A stretch of DNA of 64,000 nucleotides from Rhodovulum sp. Lineage in GTDB: Bacteria > Pseudomonadota > Alphaproteobacteria > Rhodobacterales > Rhodobacteraceae. The position numbers and the translations under genes were made by a program. Positions 1 through 11,800 of this stretch are shown here, one piece after another (position 1 is the first letter of the stretch; every line of letters begins with the position of its first letter). Below the pieces are notes generated by a model. It searched no databases. It saw only the letters and a program-made list of their open reading frames with translations, and had not been told where the DNA came from. The stretch lies in the NCBI GenBank assembly GCA_020637615.1, contig JACKKC010000015.1:10578-74577 (forward strand). Direction: 5' to 3'.

Positions 1-103
1 GGCTCAGCGACGGCCACAGGCGCGCGGTCGTCGCCCCGGGCCGGAGCGCATCGCGCAGCCGGGCCAGGCTTTCCGGAATCGCGGTGGGCGGCAGCGGGGC
101 CAA
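1..103 (-). CDS. Possible 5' part of an unidentified gene downstream of gabD (partial)
   Basis: Just past the gabD stop, one minus-strand frame stays open to the window edge and reads like a protein start (APLPPTAIPESLARLRDALR). The frame has a TGA immediately upstream, so the earliest usable start is a TTG at 103. No convincing Shine-Dalgarno sequence precedes it. About 34 residues are visible, too few to assign a family. It would be cotranscribed with gabD. It could also be non-coding GC-rich sequence. Confidence 0.3.
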   Translation of the reverse strand, partial: MAPLPPTAIPESLARLRDALRPGATTARLWPSLS

Positions 104-125
104 GGCCAGCGGCCCCGGCCCGGCG

Positions 126-1601
126 TCAGACGCTCATGCAGAGATACTTGATCTCCAGGTAGTCCTCGATGCCGTGGCTCGATCCCTCGCGCCCGAGCCC
201 CGATTGCTTGACGCCGCCGAAGGGCGCGACCTCGGTGGAGATCAGCCCGGTGTTGATGCCGACCATGCCGTATTCCAGCGCCTCGGCCACGCGCCAGACC
301 CGGCTGAGGTCGCGGGCATAGAAATAGGAGGCCAGCCCGAAGATCGTGTCGTTGGCCTGCTCGATCACGTCCTCCTCGGTCTCGAAGCGGAAGAGCGGCG
401 CGACGGGCCCGAAGGTCTCGTCGTTGGCGACCATCATGTCGCGGGTGACGCCGGTCAGGATCGTCGGCTCGAAGAAGGTGCCGCCGAGCGAATGCCGCTT
501 GCCGCCCATCTTGATCTGCGCGCCCTTGGAGGTCGCGTCGGCGATGTGCTCCTCGACCTTCCTGACCGCGTCGGCGGTGATCAGCGGGCCGGTGGTCACC
601 CCGGCGTCGAAGCCGTCGCCCACATGCATCTGCCCGACCTTCTGCGACAGGCGATGGGCGAATTCGTCGTAGATCCCGGACTGGACGTAGATCCGGTTCG
701 CGCAGACGCAGGTCTGGCCGTTGTTGCGGTATTTCGAGATCATCGCGCCCTCGACCGCGGCGTCGATGTCGGCGTCGTCGAAGACGATGAAGGGCGCGTT
801 GCCGCCGAGCTCCATCGACATCTTCAGCACCTGCTCGGCGCCCTGCCGGAGCAGGATGCGCCCGACCTCGGTCGAGCCGGTGAAGGTGAGCTTGCGGACC
901 TTGGGATGGGCGCAGAACACCTGTCCGACCTTCGAGCTCGACTTGGAGGTGACGACGCTCAAGGCCCCCTTGGGCAGGCCGGCGCGCTCGGCCAGCACCG
1001 CCATGGCCAGTGCCGAGAGCGGCGTCTCGCCGGCCGGCTTGGCGACGAATCCGCAGCCGACCGCGAGCGCCGGGCCGACCTTGCGGGCGATCATCGCATT
1101 GGGGAAGTTCCAGGGCGTGATCGAGGTGGCGACGCCGATCGGCTGCTTGATGACCAGGATCCGCTTGTCGCGCTGGTGGCCGGGGATCGTCTCGCCATAG
1201 ACGCGCTTGGCCTCCTCCGAGAACCATTCGATGAAGGAGGCGCCGTAGAGGATCTCGCCCTTCGCCTCGGCGAGCGGCTTGCCCATCTCCGCGGTCAGGA
1301 TCGCGGCGAGGTCGTCGGCATTGGCGACCATGAGCTCGTACCACTTGCGCAGCACCGCGGCGCGTTCCTTGCCGGTCCGGGCCGCCCATTCCTTGCGGGC
1401 CTCGTCCGCCGCGTCGATCGCGTGCGCGACCTCCGATTCGTCAAGGTCGGGCACGGTGCAGATCGTGTCGCCCCGTGCCGGATTGGTCACCGGGAAGGAC
1501 TTGCCGCTCGCCGCGGCCACCCATTCGCCGGCCACGAAGGCCTTGTCGCGCAGGAGGTCGGGATCGGAGAGGCGGGATTTGAGGTCAGTGTGATCGAGCA
1601 T
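126..1601 (-). CDS. gabD: NAD(P)-dependent succinate-semialdehyde dehydrogenase
   Basis: Aldehyde dehydrogenase superfamily, 491 residues, the usual GabD length. It oxidises succinate semialdehyde to succinate, feeding GABA-type nitrogen compounds into the TCA cycle in the cytoplasm. Visible motifs are ITPWNFP (161-167), the cofactor-loop FTGSTEVG (240-247), the general base Glu264 in MELGGNAP and the nucleophile Cys298 in GQTCVC. A second cysteine two residues on is typical of SSADH enzymes. The C-terminal PFGGVKQSGLGREG stretch is also diagnostic. An AGGAG lies just upstream of the ATG. It is transcribed away from gap with about 180 bp between them. Other aldehyde substrates, such as glutarate semialdehyde, cannot be excluded. 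Confidence 0.93.
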   Translation of the reverse strand: MLDHTDLKSRLSDPDLLRDKAFVAGEWVAAASGKSFPVTNPARGDTICTVPDLDESEVAHAIDAADEARKEWAARTGKERAAVLRKWYELMVANADDLAAILTAEMGKPLAEAKGEILYGASFIEWFSEEAKRVYGETIPGHQRDKRILVIKQPIGVATSITPWNFPNAMIARKVGPALAVGCGFVAKPAGETPLSALAMAVLAERAGLPKGALSVVTSKSSSKVGQVFCAHPKVRKLTFTGSTEVGRILLRQGAEQVLKMSMELGGNAPFIVFDDADIDAAVEGAMISKYRNNGQTCVCANRIYVQSGIYDEFAHRLSQKVGQMHVGDGFDAGVTTGPLITADAVRKVEEHIADATSKGAQIKMGGKRHSLGGTFFEPTILTGVTRDMMVANDETFGPVAPLFRFETEEDVIEQANDTIFGLASYFYARDLSRVWRVAEALEYGMVGINTGLISTEVAPFGGVKQSGLGREGSSHGIEDYLEIKYLCMSV

Positions 1602-1782
1602 GTCTACGCTCCTTCTGGCGACAGTCAGCTATCCGCGGCGCGGGGTCCCGCCCTCGGGGCCGGGCGCTAAACCCCGGGCGCCTCCCGGATCGGTGGCGCC
1701 CCATGACGCGACCGTCCGCGGATGCACATTCGCGCGCACCCGCGGACGGAACCGGATCGAGGGGCGGGCCCCGCCGCAGGCG

Positions 1783-2784
1783 TCAGATGAGTTTGCCCAA
1801 GGCCACGGCGGTATCGGACATCCGCGAGGAGAAGCCCCATTCGTTGTCGTACCAGGTCAGGATGCGGCAGAAGGTGCCGTCCATGACCTTGGTCTGGTCC
1901 ATGTGGAACACCGAGGAATGCGGGTCGTGGTTGAAGTCCGACGACACGAGCTTCTCGGTGGTGAAGCCGAGGATGCCTTCGAGCGGACCCTCGGCGGCGG
2001 CCCGGATTGCGCCGTTGATCTCGTCGACCGAGGTCTCGCGGCTCGCGATGAACTTGAAATCCACCACCGAGACGTTCGGGGTCGGCACCCGGATCGCCAC
2101 GCCGTCGAGCTTGCCGTTGAGTTCTGGCAGCACGAGGCCCACGGCCTTGGCCGCGCCGGTCGAGGTCGGGATCATCGAGAGCGCCGCGGCGCGGCCGCGG
2201 TAGAGATCCTTGTGCAGCGTGTCGAGCGTCGGCTGATCGCCGGTATAGCTGTGGATCGTGGTCATGAAGCCCTTTTCGATCCCGATGGCGTTGTTGAGCA
2301 CGAAGGCCACGGGCGCGAGGCAGTTCGTGGTGCAGGAGGCGTTGGAGATCACCAGATCGTCCTTGGTCAGCGCCTTGTCGTTGACGCCGTAGACGATGGT
2401 CTTGTCCGCCCCGCTCGCCGGCGCCGAGACGATCACCCGCTTGGAGCCGTTCTCCAGATGCATCGCCGCCTTCGCCCGGTCGGTGAAGATGCCGGTGCAT
2501 TCCAGGGCCACGTCGATGTCCTTCCAGGGCAGCGCCTTGGGATCGCGCTCGGCGGTGACCTTGATCGGCCCCCGGCCCACGTCGATGGTGTCGCCGTCGA
2601 CGGTCACCTTGCCGGGAAAGCGGCCGTGCACCGAATCGTAGCGCACCAGATGCGCGTTGGTCTCCACCGGCCCGAGGTCGTTGATCGCCACCACCTCGAT
2701 GTCCGTGCGGCCCGATTCGATGATCGCGCGCAGCACGTTCCGGCCGATCCGTCCAAAACCGTTGATGCCTACCTTTACCGCCAT
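1783..2784 (-). CDS. gap: Type I glyceraldehyde-3-phosphate dehydrogenase
   Basis: Cytoplasmic glycolytic/gluconeogenic enzyme making 1,3-bisphosphoglycerate from glyceraldehyde-3-phosphate. Rossmann motif INGFGRIGRN is at the N-terminus, catalytic Cys151 in SNASCTTNC, and His178 in TTIHSYTGDQ. The 333-residue length is normal. The ATG at 2784 is preferred over the in-frame GTG at 2790 because an AGGGAAAG sequence sits at the right distance and the family starts MAVKVGING. It lies 16 bp after the glpK stop, so it is probably cotranscribed with glpK, linking glycerol uptake to triose metabolism. Confidence 0.95.
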   Translation of the reverse strand: MAVKVGINGFGRIGRNVLRAIIESGRTDIEVVAINDLGPVETNAHLVRYDSVHGRFPGKVTVDGDTIDVGRGPIKVTAERDPKALPWKDIDVALECTGIFTDRAKAAMHLENGSKRVIVSAPASGADKTIVYGVNDKALTKDDLVISNASCTTNCLAPVAFVLNNAIGIEKGFMTTIHSYTGDQPTLDTLHKDLYRGRAAALSMIPTSTGAAKAVGLVLPELNGKLDGVAIRVPTPNVSVVDFKFIASRETSVDEINGAIRAAAEGPLEGILGFTTEKLVSSDFNHDPHSSVFHMDQTKVMDGTFCRILTWYDNEWGFSSRMSDTAVALGKLI

Positions 2785-2800
2785 TCTCACTTTCCCTTGC

Positions 2801-4294
<1,494 letters not shown>

Positions 4295-4367
4295 CCGCTC
4301 CCTCCCCCTTGCGCGCCGCCGGCGCCGGCGGCTCGTCCCTTCATAGGCCGCCTGGGCGCCGAGGTCA

Positions 4368-4386
4368 CGCGCAAGGAAATTGCGCG
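4368..4386. promoter_or_regulatory. Candidate GlpR operator (inverted repeat)
   Basis: A perfect 7-bp inverted repeat, CGCGCAA-N5-TTGCGCG, lies midway between the divergent starts of glpK (4294) and glpR (4443), followed at once by the palindrome CTTGCAAG. Its symmetry and position suit a repressor operator serving both promoters. Assignment to GlpR is inference. Confidence 0.45.
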
Positions 4387-4442
4387 CGCTTGCAAGCCCG
4401 TGGCCCCGGATCTAGAAGGGGAAATCCGCAGCGAAGTCATGC

Positions 4443-5222
4443 ATGGCCCAGAACTTCCGCCATTCCGAGATCCTGACGATCGCGCGCGAGACGGGAAAGG
4501 TCACGGTCGAGGGCCTCGCGGCCAAGTTCAACGTGACCGCCCAGACGATCCGCCGGGACCTGACCGAGCTCTGCGACATCGGCCAGCTGACCCGCGTGCA
4601 TGGCGGCGCGATGATCCCCTCGGGCGTGATCGCGCTGGGCTACGAGGACCGGCGCAGCCTCGCCTCGGCCGAGAAGGACGCCATGGCGCGGCTGGTCGCC
4701 GAGCAGATCCCCGACGGCGTCTCGATCTTCCTCAACGTCGGCACCACCACCGAAGCCGTGGCCCGGGCGCTGCTCAAGCACCGCAACCTGATGGTGGTGA
4801 CCAACAACCTCAACGTCGCCAATATCCTCGCCACCTCGCCCAATTCCGAGGTGATCGTGACCGGCGGCATCCTGCGTCGCTCGGACGGGGCGCTGGTGGG
4901 CGACGTGACCGCCGAGTTCATCGGCCAGTTCAAGGTGGATTACGCCGTCATCGCCTCGGCGGCGGTCGATCCGGACGGCTCGCTGCTCGACTACGATTTC
5001 CGCGAGGTGCGAGTAGCGCAGGCGATCATCAAGAACGCGCGCAAGAGCTACCTCGTCGCCGACCACACCAAGTTCAAGATGGCCGCGCCGGTGCGCATCG
5101 CGAGCCTCGGCGAGCTCGACGGCTTCTTCACCGATATCACGCCGCCGAAATCCATCGTGCGGCTCTGCGCCGACAGCGACGTCTTCATCCGCACCGTGGA
5201 GCACAGCGCCCGGGCGCGCTGA
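4443..5222 (+). CDS. glpR: DeoR/GlpR-family transcriptional repressor
   Basis: Protein of 259 residues with an N-terminal DeoR helix-turn-helix (about 5-60, including NVTAQTIRRDLTELC and LTRVHGG) and a C-terminal DeoRC sugar-phosphate sensor domain (about 75-235, including NVGTTTEAVARAL and the V-x-S/A-A-V-D-x-x-G-S pattern). GlpR proteins repress glycerol-3-phosphate use and are released by the metabolite. Divergence from glpK and nearness to glpD support that role. It converges on the DUF2270 gene with 11 bp between stops. Confidence 0.88.
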   Translation: MAQNFRHSEILTIARETGKVTVEGLAAKFNVTAQTIRRDLTELCDIGQLTRVHGGAMIPSGVIALGYEDRRSLASAEKDAMARLVAEQIPDGVSIFLNVGTTTEAVARALLKHRNLMVVTNNLNVANILATSPNSEVIVTGGILRRSDGALVGDVTAEFIGQFKVDYAVIASAAVDPDGSLLDYDFREVRVAQAIIKNARKSYLVADHTKFKMAAPVRIASLGELDGFFTDITPPKSIVRLCADSDVFIRTVEHSARAR

Positions 5223-5233
5223 GCCGTCGCGGC

Positions 5234-5920
5234 TCAGGCGATCGAGATCAGCTTGTGCCTTCCGCGGTGGCGCTGCTCGATCCGCAGGGTGATCAGCGCG
5301 ACCGCCAGCCAGCCGCCGTGGAAGACCAGCCCGGCGAGCACGACGACGATCCCCGGCAGCGGCCCGATCGCCGCGCGGTCGACGAATTCGGTCCAGCTCG
5401 TCACCGGGGTCGGATGGATGGCGAGCTTGCCGTAATAGGCCACCGCCTGCACGGTCAGGATATAGGCGTAGTTCTTGCGCAGCCGCCGGCCGATGGAGCG
5501 CAGCTCGCTGATGTGGAAATGCGGCCGGATGTAGTCCTGCGCCAGCAGCGTGTTCCATTTCCCGTCTCGGCCGTAGTCCTCGCCCCGCAGCATCGGGCCG
5601 AAGAGATCCGTCTCCATCAGCCGGCAGCGCGCCCGCCAGACGTTGAAATAGCGGTAGCGGCGCGATTCGAAGAGCAGGAAGACCACGACCAGCAGCCCCA
5701 CCAGGATCAGCGGAAGCGGCGAGGCCTCCGGCCCGGCGAAGGTGAGCGAGAGCGCCAGGCCGGTGGTGACGACCGCCCAGTTGGTCGTGTGGTCGAGGCG
5801 CGAGCGCCAGATCGTGCTGCGGTAGACCTCGCCGCGATAGAGATGCGCCAGCGCGCCGAGCTCCGCCGCCGTGAAAACCGGCTCCTCGCCGCCGCTGGCC
5901 GCGGTCGACCGCTCGCCCAT
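5234..5920 (-). CDS. DUF2270 integral membrane protein
   Basis: A 228-residue predicted inner-membrane protein. Hydrophobic segments lie near residues 47-62, 69-88, 150-166 and 185-215. The cytosolic loop between the second and third carries the conserved RRYRYFNVWRARCR and the HFHISELRSIGRRLRKNYA stretch. These features match the DUF2270 family of unknown function. It ends 11 bp from the convergent glpR stop. Its other flank is the IS110 remnant, so its original upstream neighbour may have been displaced. Confidence 0.8.
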   Translation of the reverse strand: MGERSTAASGGEEPVFTAAELGALAHLYRGEVYRSTIWRSRLDHTTNWAVVTTGLALSLTFAGPEASPLPLILVGLLVVVFLLFESRRYRYFNVWRARCRLMETDLFGPMLRGEDYGRDGKWNTLLAQDYIRPHFHISELRSIGRRLRKNYAYILTVQAVAYYGKLAIHPTPVTSWTEFVDRAAIGPLPGIVVVLAGLVFHGGWLAVALITLRIEQRHRGRHKLISIA

Positions 5921-6080
5921 GATGCGTCCTCCACTGTCCCGGCGCCACTATGCCATCGCTTCGCGGGGAGTCCACGGACCTTGTTCGCGCTTCGACCGTC
6001 CAGCAGAAGAACGAGGGCAGCGCCCGACCCGGGCGGGAGCGGAACGCCCGCCTGGGGCAACTGTGGAGATCCCGGTGCGG

Positions 6081-6816
6081 TCATGCGGTCTCGGCGCGGG
6101 TCCGGTCGAAGGGCATGCCGGTGCGCAGGACGGCGTTGGCGACGGCGCGGCGCGAGGCGCGGCCGAGCTCGCCGAGGTGGCCGAGCAGCGTCACGGCGGT
6201 CACGGCGCCGATGCCGGGGATCGAGCGCAGGAGCCGGTCCGCCGCCCGGAGCTCCGGATGCGCGGCGAGATGGCCGGCGATCGCCGCCTCGATGCGCGCG
6301 ACCCGGCGGGCGAGGCCCGCCAGCGCGGCACGGATGTCGCGGGCGACGAGGGGCAGCGTGCAGGCCGAGAGGCGGTTCTTCTCTTGCGTCTCCATGCGCT
6401 TGAGCTGGTCGCGGCGCTGGACCAGCGCGCGCAGCTCCTCCCGGCCCGGGTCGAGACCCGGGTCCGGCGCCGGCTGGCGCTCGGCGCCGAGCCGGGCGAG
6501 CATCGCCGCGTCGCGCCGAAGGCGCGCAGGTTTGCGCGACGCGGTCCGTCTTCGGCAGGTTGAGCGAGCGGGCGAAATGCCAGGCGTGGAGCGGGTTGAG
6601 CCGCACCCCGGCCCGGCCGGCCCGGTCGAGCGCCAGCCGCAGCGGCCGGTCGCAGCCGCTGGTGGCTTCGTAGACGACGGCATCGTCGACTCCGAGGCCG
6701 GCGAGCCAGCGCACGATCGCCGCGGGCTCGTTGGCGATGCGCGCCTCGCCGCGGCGCGGGTCGCAGATGTCGAGGCAGTCCTTGGAAAGATCGACGCCGA
6801 TCCAGGTCCGTGTCAT
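6081..6816 (-). pseudogene. IS110-family transposase, frameshifted and C-terminally truncated
   Basis: The first frame starts at the ATG at 6816 with the RuvC-like DEDD domain: IGVDLSKDCLDIC, then VYEATSG and LPKTDRVAQ. Around 6530-6545 the reading frame shifts, and the rest of the protein (LARLGAERQ, then RSIPGIGAVTAVTLLGHLGE) continues in another frame to a stop at 6081. Only about 245 residues exist in total against roughly 300-400 in the family. The C-terminal catalytic Ser/transposase_20 part after the helix-hairpin-helix is missing or diverged. It should be inactive. Confidence 0.85.
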
Positions 6817-7164
6817 GCTGGTATCCTGTCCATGTCTTCGGGCTCATACGGCCCACGCAACTGTTCAGGCTTGGTCAGACCAACCGGTGGTGACCCGATC
6901 CCAAGGACGGGCTCGGTCGGCCCAGGGCGGGGCACGGGCTCACCACCGGACCCACAGAATGCCACGGAATATCCAGACAGGGCGGGGTGGGCGCTGCCCG
7001 GCCGTGGCCGCCGGATGGCGGTGCGGCATGCGCTCGAGACGCCTGTTGGCGATGGCGCATTGTCGATTGCAGTTGCCTCGAACTCCCGGACCGGCCCCGT
7101 TGACCGCCCGCCCCCGCGACTTCATCATCGCCCCGAAAGCGGCCGGATTTGCGGAGGGGCGCCA
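6817..7164. other. Gene-free interval upstream of the IS110 transposase and of glpD
   Basis: About 350 bp without a credible gene. The part next to the transposase (6817-6960) is IS110 non-coding end with a 10-bp stem hairpin. The remainder, roughly 6960-7164, should hold the glpD promoter and leader. The glpD Shine-Dalgarno (GGAGGGG) lies just before 7165. Confidence 0.6.
6884..6949 (-). ncRNA. Structured IS110 non-coding end; possible bridge-RNA remnant
   Basis: A perfect 10-bp inverted repeat (CCGGTGGTGA at 6884-6893, TCACCACCGG at 6940-6949) encloses further G/C-rich pairing segments, immediately upstream of the IS110 transposase. IS110-family elements are known to encode a structured guide ('bridge') RNA in such non-coding ends. 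That this stretch is part of one is inference; the element looks dead at the protein level. Confidence 0.35.
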
Positions 7165-8715
7165 GTGGATCAGGGGAACGCGGCGGATTTCGACCTCTTC
7201 GTCATCGGCGGCGGGGTCAACGGCTGCGGCATCGCCCGGGACGCTGCCGGCCGCGGGCTGCGGGTCGGGCTCGCGGAACAGGGCGATCTCGCCCAGGCAA
7301 CCTCCTCGGCCTCGACCAAGCTCTTCCACGGCGGGTTGCGCTATCTGGAGTACTACGAGTTCCGGCTGGTGCGCGAGGCGCTGATCGAGCGCGAGACCCT
7401 GCTCGTGGCCATGCCGCATATCAGCTGGCCGCTCCGCTTCGTGCTGCCGCATCACGACGGCCTGCGGCCGGCCTGGCTGCTGCGCCTCGGGCTCTTTCTC
7501 TACGACCATCTCGGCGGGCGGAAGATCCTGCCGCCGACCCGCAGCCTCGACCTGCACGAAGATCCGGCCGGCGCACCGCTCAAGCCCGGCTACGAGAAGG
7601 CCTTCGAATACTCCGACTGCTGGGTGGAGGATGCGCGGCTGGTGGTGCTGCTCGCCCGCGACGCCGCCCGCCGCAGCGCGAAGATCATGCCGAGGAAGAA
7701 ATGCCTCGCCGCCCGCCGGGACGGGGGCGTCTGGCGGATCTGATCCGCGACGCCGCGGGGGCGGAGCGGGAGGTCACCGCCCGAGTGCTCGTCAATGCCG
7801 GCGGGCCCTGGGTCGGGCACATCATCGCCGAGACCCTGAAGATCGAATCGAGCGAGCGGGTGCGCCTCGTGCGCGGCAGCCATATCGTGACCCGCCGGCT
7901 CTTCGAGCACGACCGGGCCTATATCTTTCAGGGCGCGGACGACCGCATCGTCTTCGCGATTCCCTTCGAGACCGATTTCACGCTGATCGGCACCACCGAC
8001 CGCGACCACGAGGGCGCGCCGGACGAGGCTTTCTGCACCCCGGAGGAGGCGGAATACCTGCGGGCCGCGGCCTCGGAATATCTCCGCACGCCGGTCGCGG
8101 CCGAGGACGTGGTCTGGACCTATTCCGGGGTGCGCCCGCTCTACGACGACGGCGCGAAATCCGCCACGGCGGCGACGCGCGAATACGTGCTCTCGCTCGA
8201 CGCGCCCGGGGATGCGCCGCCGCTGCTCAACGTCTTCGGCGGCAAGATCACCACGCATCGGCGCCTCGCCGAGGCGGCGATGGCCAGGCTCGCACCGCAT
8301 TTTCCCGAAGCAGGGCGGCGCCTGGACGGCGCGGGTGCCGCTGCCGGGCGGGGATTTCCGGCATGACGAGTTCGGCCGGCTGATCGGCGCCCTGCTCACG
8401 GCCTATCCGTTCCTCAACCCGCGCTGGGCCCGCCGCCTCGTCCGGGCCTACGGCACTGAGGCGCGCGAGATCCTCGGCGCGGCGCGGAATGCGGAGGACT
8501 TGGGCCGGCGCTTCGGCCACGACCTGACGGAGGCGGAGGTCGTGTGGCTGATGGAGCGGGAATGGGCGCGCAGCGCGGCTGACGTGCTCTGGCGCCGCTC
8601 GAAGCTCGGGCTGCGGCTCGACGCGGGAGAAGCCGCCGCGCTCGACGCCTGGATGGAGGCGCGGAACGCAGCGGCGCGGGCGCCTCGTCACGACCCCGTC
8701 ACCGAAACGGTGTAA
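7165..8715 (+). pseudogene. glpD: Aerobic glycerol-3-phosphate dehydrogenase, two frameshifts
   Basis: Homology to FAD-dependent GlpD runs through three frames. Frame one starts at the GTG at 7165 (Shine-Dalgarno GGAGGGG) with the FAD motif VIGGGVNGCGIARDAAGRG and SSASTKLFHGGLRYLEYYEF, ending in a stop at 7743. Frame two resumes around 7740 with VLVNAGGPWVGHI, SHIVTRRLF and GTTDRDHEG. Frame three takes over near 8310 with the C-terminal domain to 8715. Repaired, it would be about 517 residues, the normal length, oxidising glycerol-3-phosphate to DHAP at the membrane. It fits glpK/glpR next door. Either the gene is decaying or these are single-base assembly errors. Confidence 0.88.
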
Positions 8716-9031
8716 GGCTCGGCCAGCCCGATGGGACGGGTGCGACGGCGCGGCCGGATCCGGTATCCGGGTCTCCGAGAGTGTTTCGTGTTCGGTATGT
8801 TGTACCGGCCCCCGTCGGTCCCGCGGGTGGCATCATGTGGGCCCCGGTCGAGGGGACAGGACGGCGCCCGGCCCGGCGCCGTCAGAAAAACACCGTGAAA
8901 ACAAATGCATATGCCCTGGTCCCGCTGCGGGACGCTACCGCACGCCGCTCGCGGATTCGGCACCAGACAGAACCGCGCGCGCCTGCGGGGCAGGCGCGCG
9001 CGGATTTTCGGCCCACGATTGTGGCCCTCGG
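8716..9031. other. Gene-free interval between convergent glpD and allA
   Basis: 316 bp with no credible ORF. It contains the 15-bp palindromic sequence GTCCCGCTGCGGGAC at 8919-8933, which recurs at 18094, a short A-rich patch (8885-8912), and a strong hairpin at 8973-9003 that could terminate transcription from both sides. Confidence 0.6.
8973..9008 (+). terminator. Strong hairpin, probable bidirectional terminator
   Basis: Perfect 13-bp stem, CCGCGCGCGCCTG (8973-8985) with CAGGCGCGCGCGG (8991-9003), loop of 5. On the plus strand ATTTTC follows. It lies between the convergent glpD and allA genes, so it can stop readthrough in either direction. Confidence 0.55.
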
Positions 9032-9522
9032 TCAGGCCTCGACGATGCGCCAGGGCGCGTCGTAGTGATGCTCCTCGAGGTTGCCGGCGGTCGGGATGCG
9101 GTCGACGATCACGAAATCGGCGGTGCGGCCGAGCGGGGTCAGCACCCCGTGCCAGATGCCCCGCAGGTAGTTCACCCCCTGGCGGCCGTTCGTCAGGAAG
9201 GCGCGCGGCTGGCCGGGCGTGCCAGCCTCTTCGGCCGCGACGATTACCATGAAGGGATCCTCGGACATCGGCAGGAAGGCCTGGCTGCCGTAGGGATGGC
9301 GCTCGACCATCGTCAGATCGTAGGGCAGCGCATAGGGGCGGCCGCGGCCGGCGCTGATGCCGATGCGGGTCCCCTCGCCGTCGAAATCCACCCGCGCGAG
9401 ATCGTGGAAGCGATCGCACATGCCGGCGTTGATCTGGAAGCTGGGCTCGCCGCGAGTCTCGATGACGTCCCCGTAGGGGGCGAAGGCCTCGGCGGTGAGC
9501 GGCTCCAGCGCGATCTCGCGGC

Positions 9523-9526
<4 letters not shown>
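9032..9526 (-). CDS. allA: Ureidoglycolate lyase
   Basis: A 164-residue cupin-fold enzyme of the AllA family, splitting (S)-ureidoglycolate into glyoxylate and urea, the last ureide step. Recognisable are LTAEAFAPYGDVIE at the N-terminus, the central VERHPYGSQAFLPM motif and GVNYLRGIWHGVLTPLG with the conserved histidine. The ATG at 9526 overlaps the allE stop by 4 bp (ATGA), so translation is likely coupled. The length and this start agree with the family. It is the last gene of the puuE-allE-allA operon. Confidence 0.92.
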
Positions 9527-10381
<855 letters not shown>

Positions 10382-10385
<4 letters not shown>

Positions 10386-11800
10386 GCCAGCATGTCCTCG
10401 AGGCGGAGTTGGGCGATGCGTTCGACCTGGGTGCAGGCGGTGGCGAATTCCGTGTCCCGGTCGTTGGAGATGCGCGATTCGAAGGCGGAGAGAATCCCGG
10501 CCTTGTCGTGGTCGCGCACCGCGATGATGAAGGGAAAGCCGAACTTGCCCTGATAGGTGTCGTTGAGCTCGGTGAAGCGCGCGCGCTCGGCATCGGTAAG
10601 GGCGTCGAGGCCGGCGCCGGCCTGCTCGGCCGTCGATTCCGGCGTCAGCCGCTTGGCGGCGGCGAGCTTGCCCGCGAGGTCGGGGTGGGCGGTCAGCACG
10701 CCCAGCCGCTCGTCTTCCTCGGCGGCGCGGAAGGCGCGGGCCAGCACGTTGTGCACGCCCGCGGCGGTATCATGCGCCGGTCCGAGCTCGAGGTCGAAGG
10801 CGCGCTCCGCGATCCAGGCGCTGTGCTCGAAGACACCGCCGAACCGGGCGACGAAGTCGTCGCGGCTCATGGTCGAGGGCCGCGGCGTGCCGACCGGCGG
10901 CGCCGGATGGCGGGCCTTCCAATGCGTGGCGATCTCGCTGCGGGTGGCGAACCAGCCGCCGCCCCGGGCCTGCACGTGGTCGATGAAATCGGCGAGGCCC
11001 TTGATCCGGCCCGGCCGGCCGATCAGGCGGCAATGGAGGCCCACCGACATCATCTTGGGGCTGCCGGCTTCGCCTTCGGCATGCAAGGTGTCGAAGGTGT
11101 CGCGCAGGTAGGCGAAGAAATCCTCGGAGGTGTGGAAGGTGCCGGCCGAGAACCGCATGTCGTTGGTCTCGAGGCTGTAGGGGATCATCAGCTGCTGGCG
11201 GCCGGCGTGCTCGAACCAGGAGGGCACGTCGTCGTCCATGTTGTCGGCCAGCCAGTCGAAGGCGCCGCTCTCCGCGGCGATCTCGACGGTGTTGTGCGAG
11301 CAGCGGCCCGTGTACCAGCCGCGCGGCGGCTCGCCCACCACTTCCGTGTGGAGCTTGATGGCCTCGGCCATGTGCCGGGCCTCTTCGTCGCGGCTGAAAT
11401 TGGCGTAGTTGATCCACTTCAGCCCGTGGCTGGCGATCTCGAAGCCAGCCTCCTTCATCGCCGCGACCTGAACCGGCGAGCGGGCCAGCGCCGTGGCGAC
11501 GCCGTAGATGGTGAGCGGCACGTTGCGGGAGACCGCGAGGTCGCGGACCCGCCAGAAACCGGCACGGGCGCCGTATTCGTAGATCGATTCCATGCCCCAG
11601 TGCCGCATGCCGGGCCAGGGCTGGGCGTTGGGGATCTCGGAGAGGAAGGCTTCGGAGGCTTCGTCGCCGTGGAGGATGCAGTTCTCGCCACCCTCTTCGT
11701 AATTCAGGACCAGGCTGATGGCGACCTTGGCCCCGTCCGGCCATTCGATGGCGGGAGGGTTGGGGCCGTAGCCGATCAGGTTCCTGGGGTAGCGCGTCAT
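10382..11800 (-). CDS. puuE: Fused allantoinase PuuE and OHCU decarboxylase
   Basis: A 472-residue two-domain protein. Residues 1 to about 305 form a polysaccharide-deacetylase-type allantoinase (PuuE: NLIGYGPNPPAIEWP, EIASHGLKWINYANF, GWYTGRCSHNTVE) that opens allantoin to allantoate. Residues from about 310 form 2-oxo-4-hydroxy-4-carboxy-5-ureidoimidazoline decarboxylase (UraD: FVARFGGVFEHSAWIAERAF, the TELNDTYQGKFGFPFIIAVR motif). The fusion puts two steps of the urate route in one chain. The ATG at 11800 has an AGGAGG at ideal spacing and is chosen over the upstream in-frame start at 11941. It is divergent from uraH. Confidence 0.93.

Larger units (their letters stand above)
6081..6960 (-). 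mobile_element. IS110-family insertion sequence remnant
   Basis: The segment holds a broken IS110-type transposase (6081-6816) and, 5' of it, a non-coding stretch with sequence typical of IS110 left ends (around 6825-6880) and a strong long-range hairpin (6884-6949). It sits between the DUF2270 gene and glpD. IS110 elements lack terminal inverted repeats, so the exact ends cannot be set from the sequence; the limits given are approximate. Confidence 0.7.
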
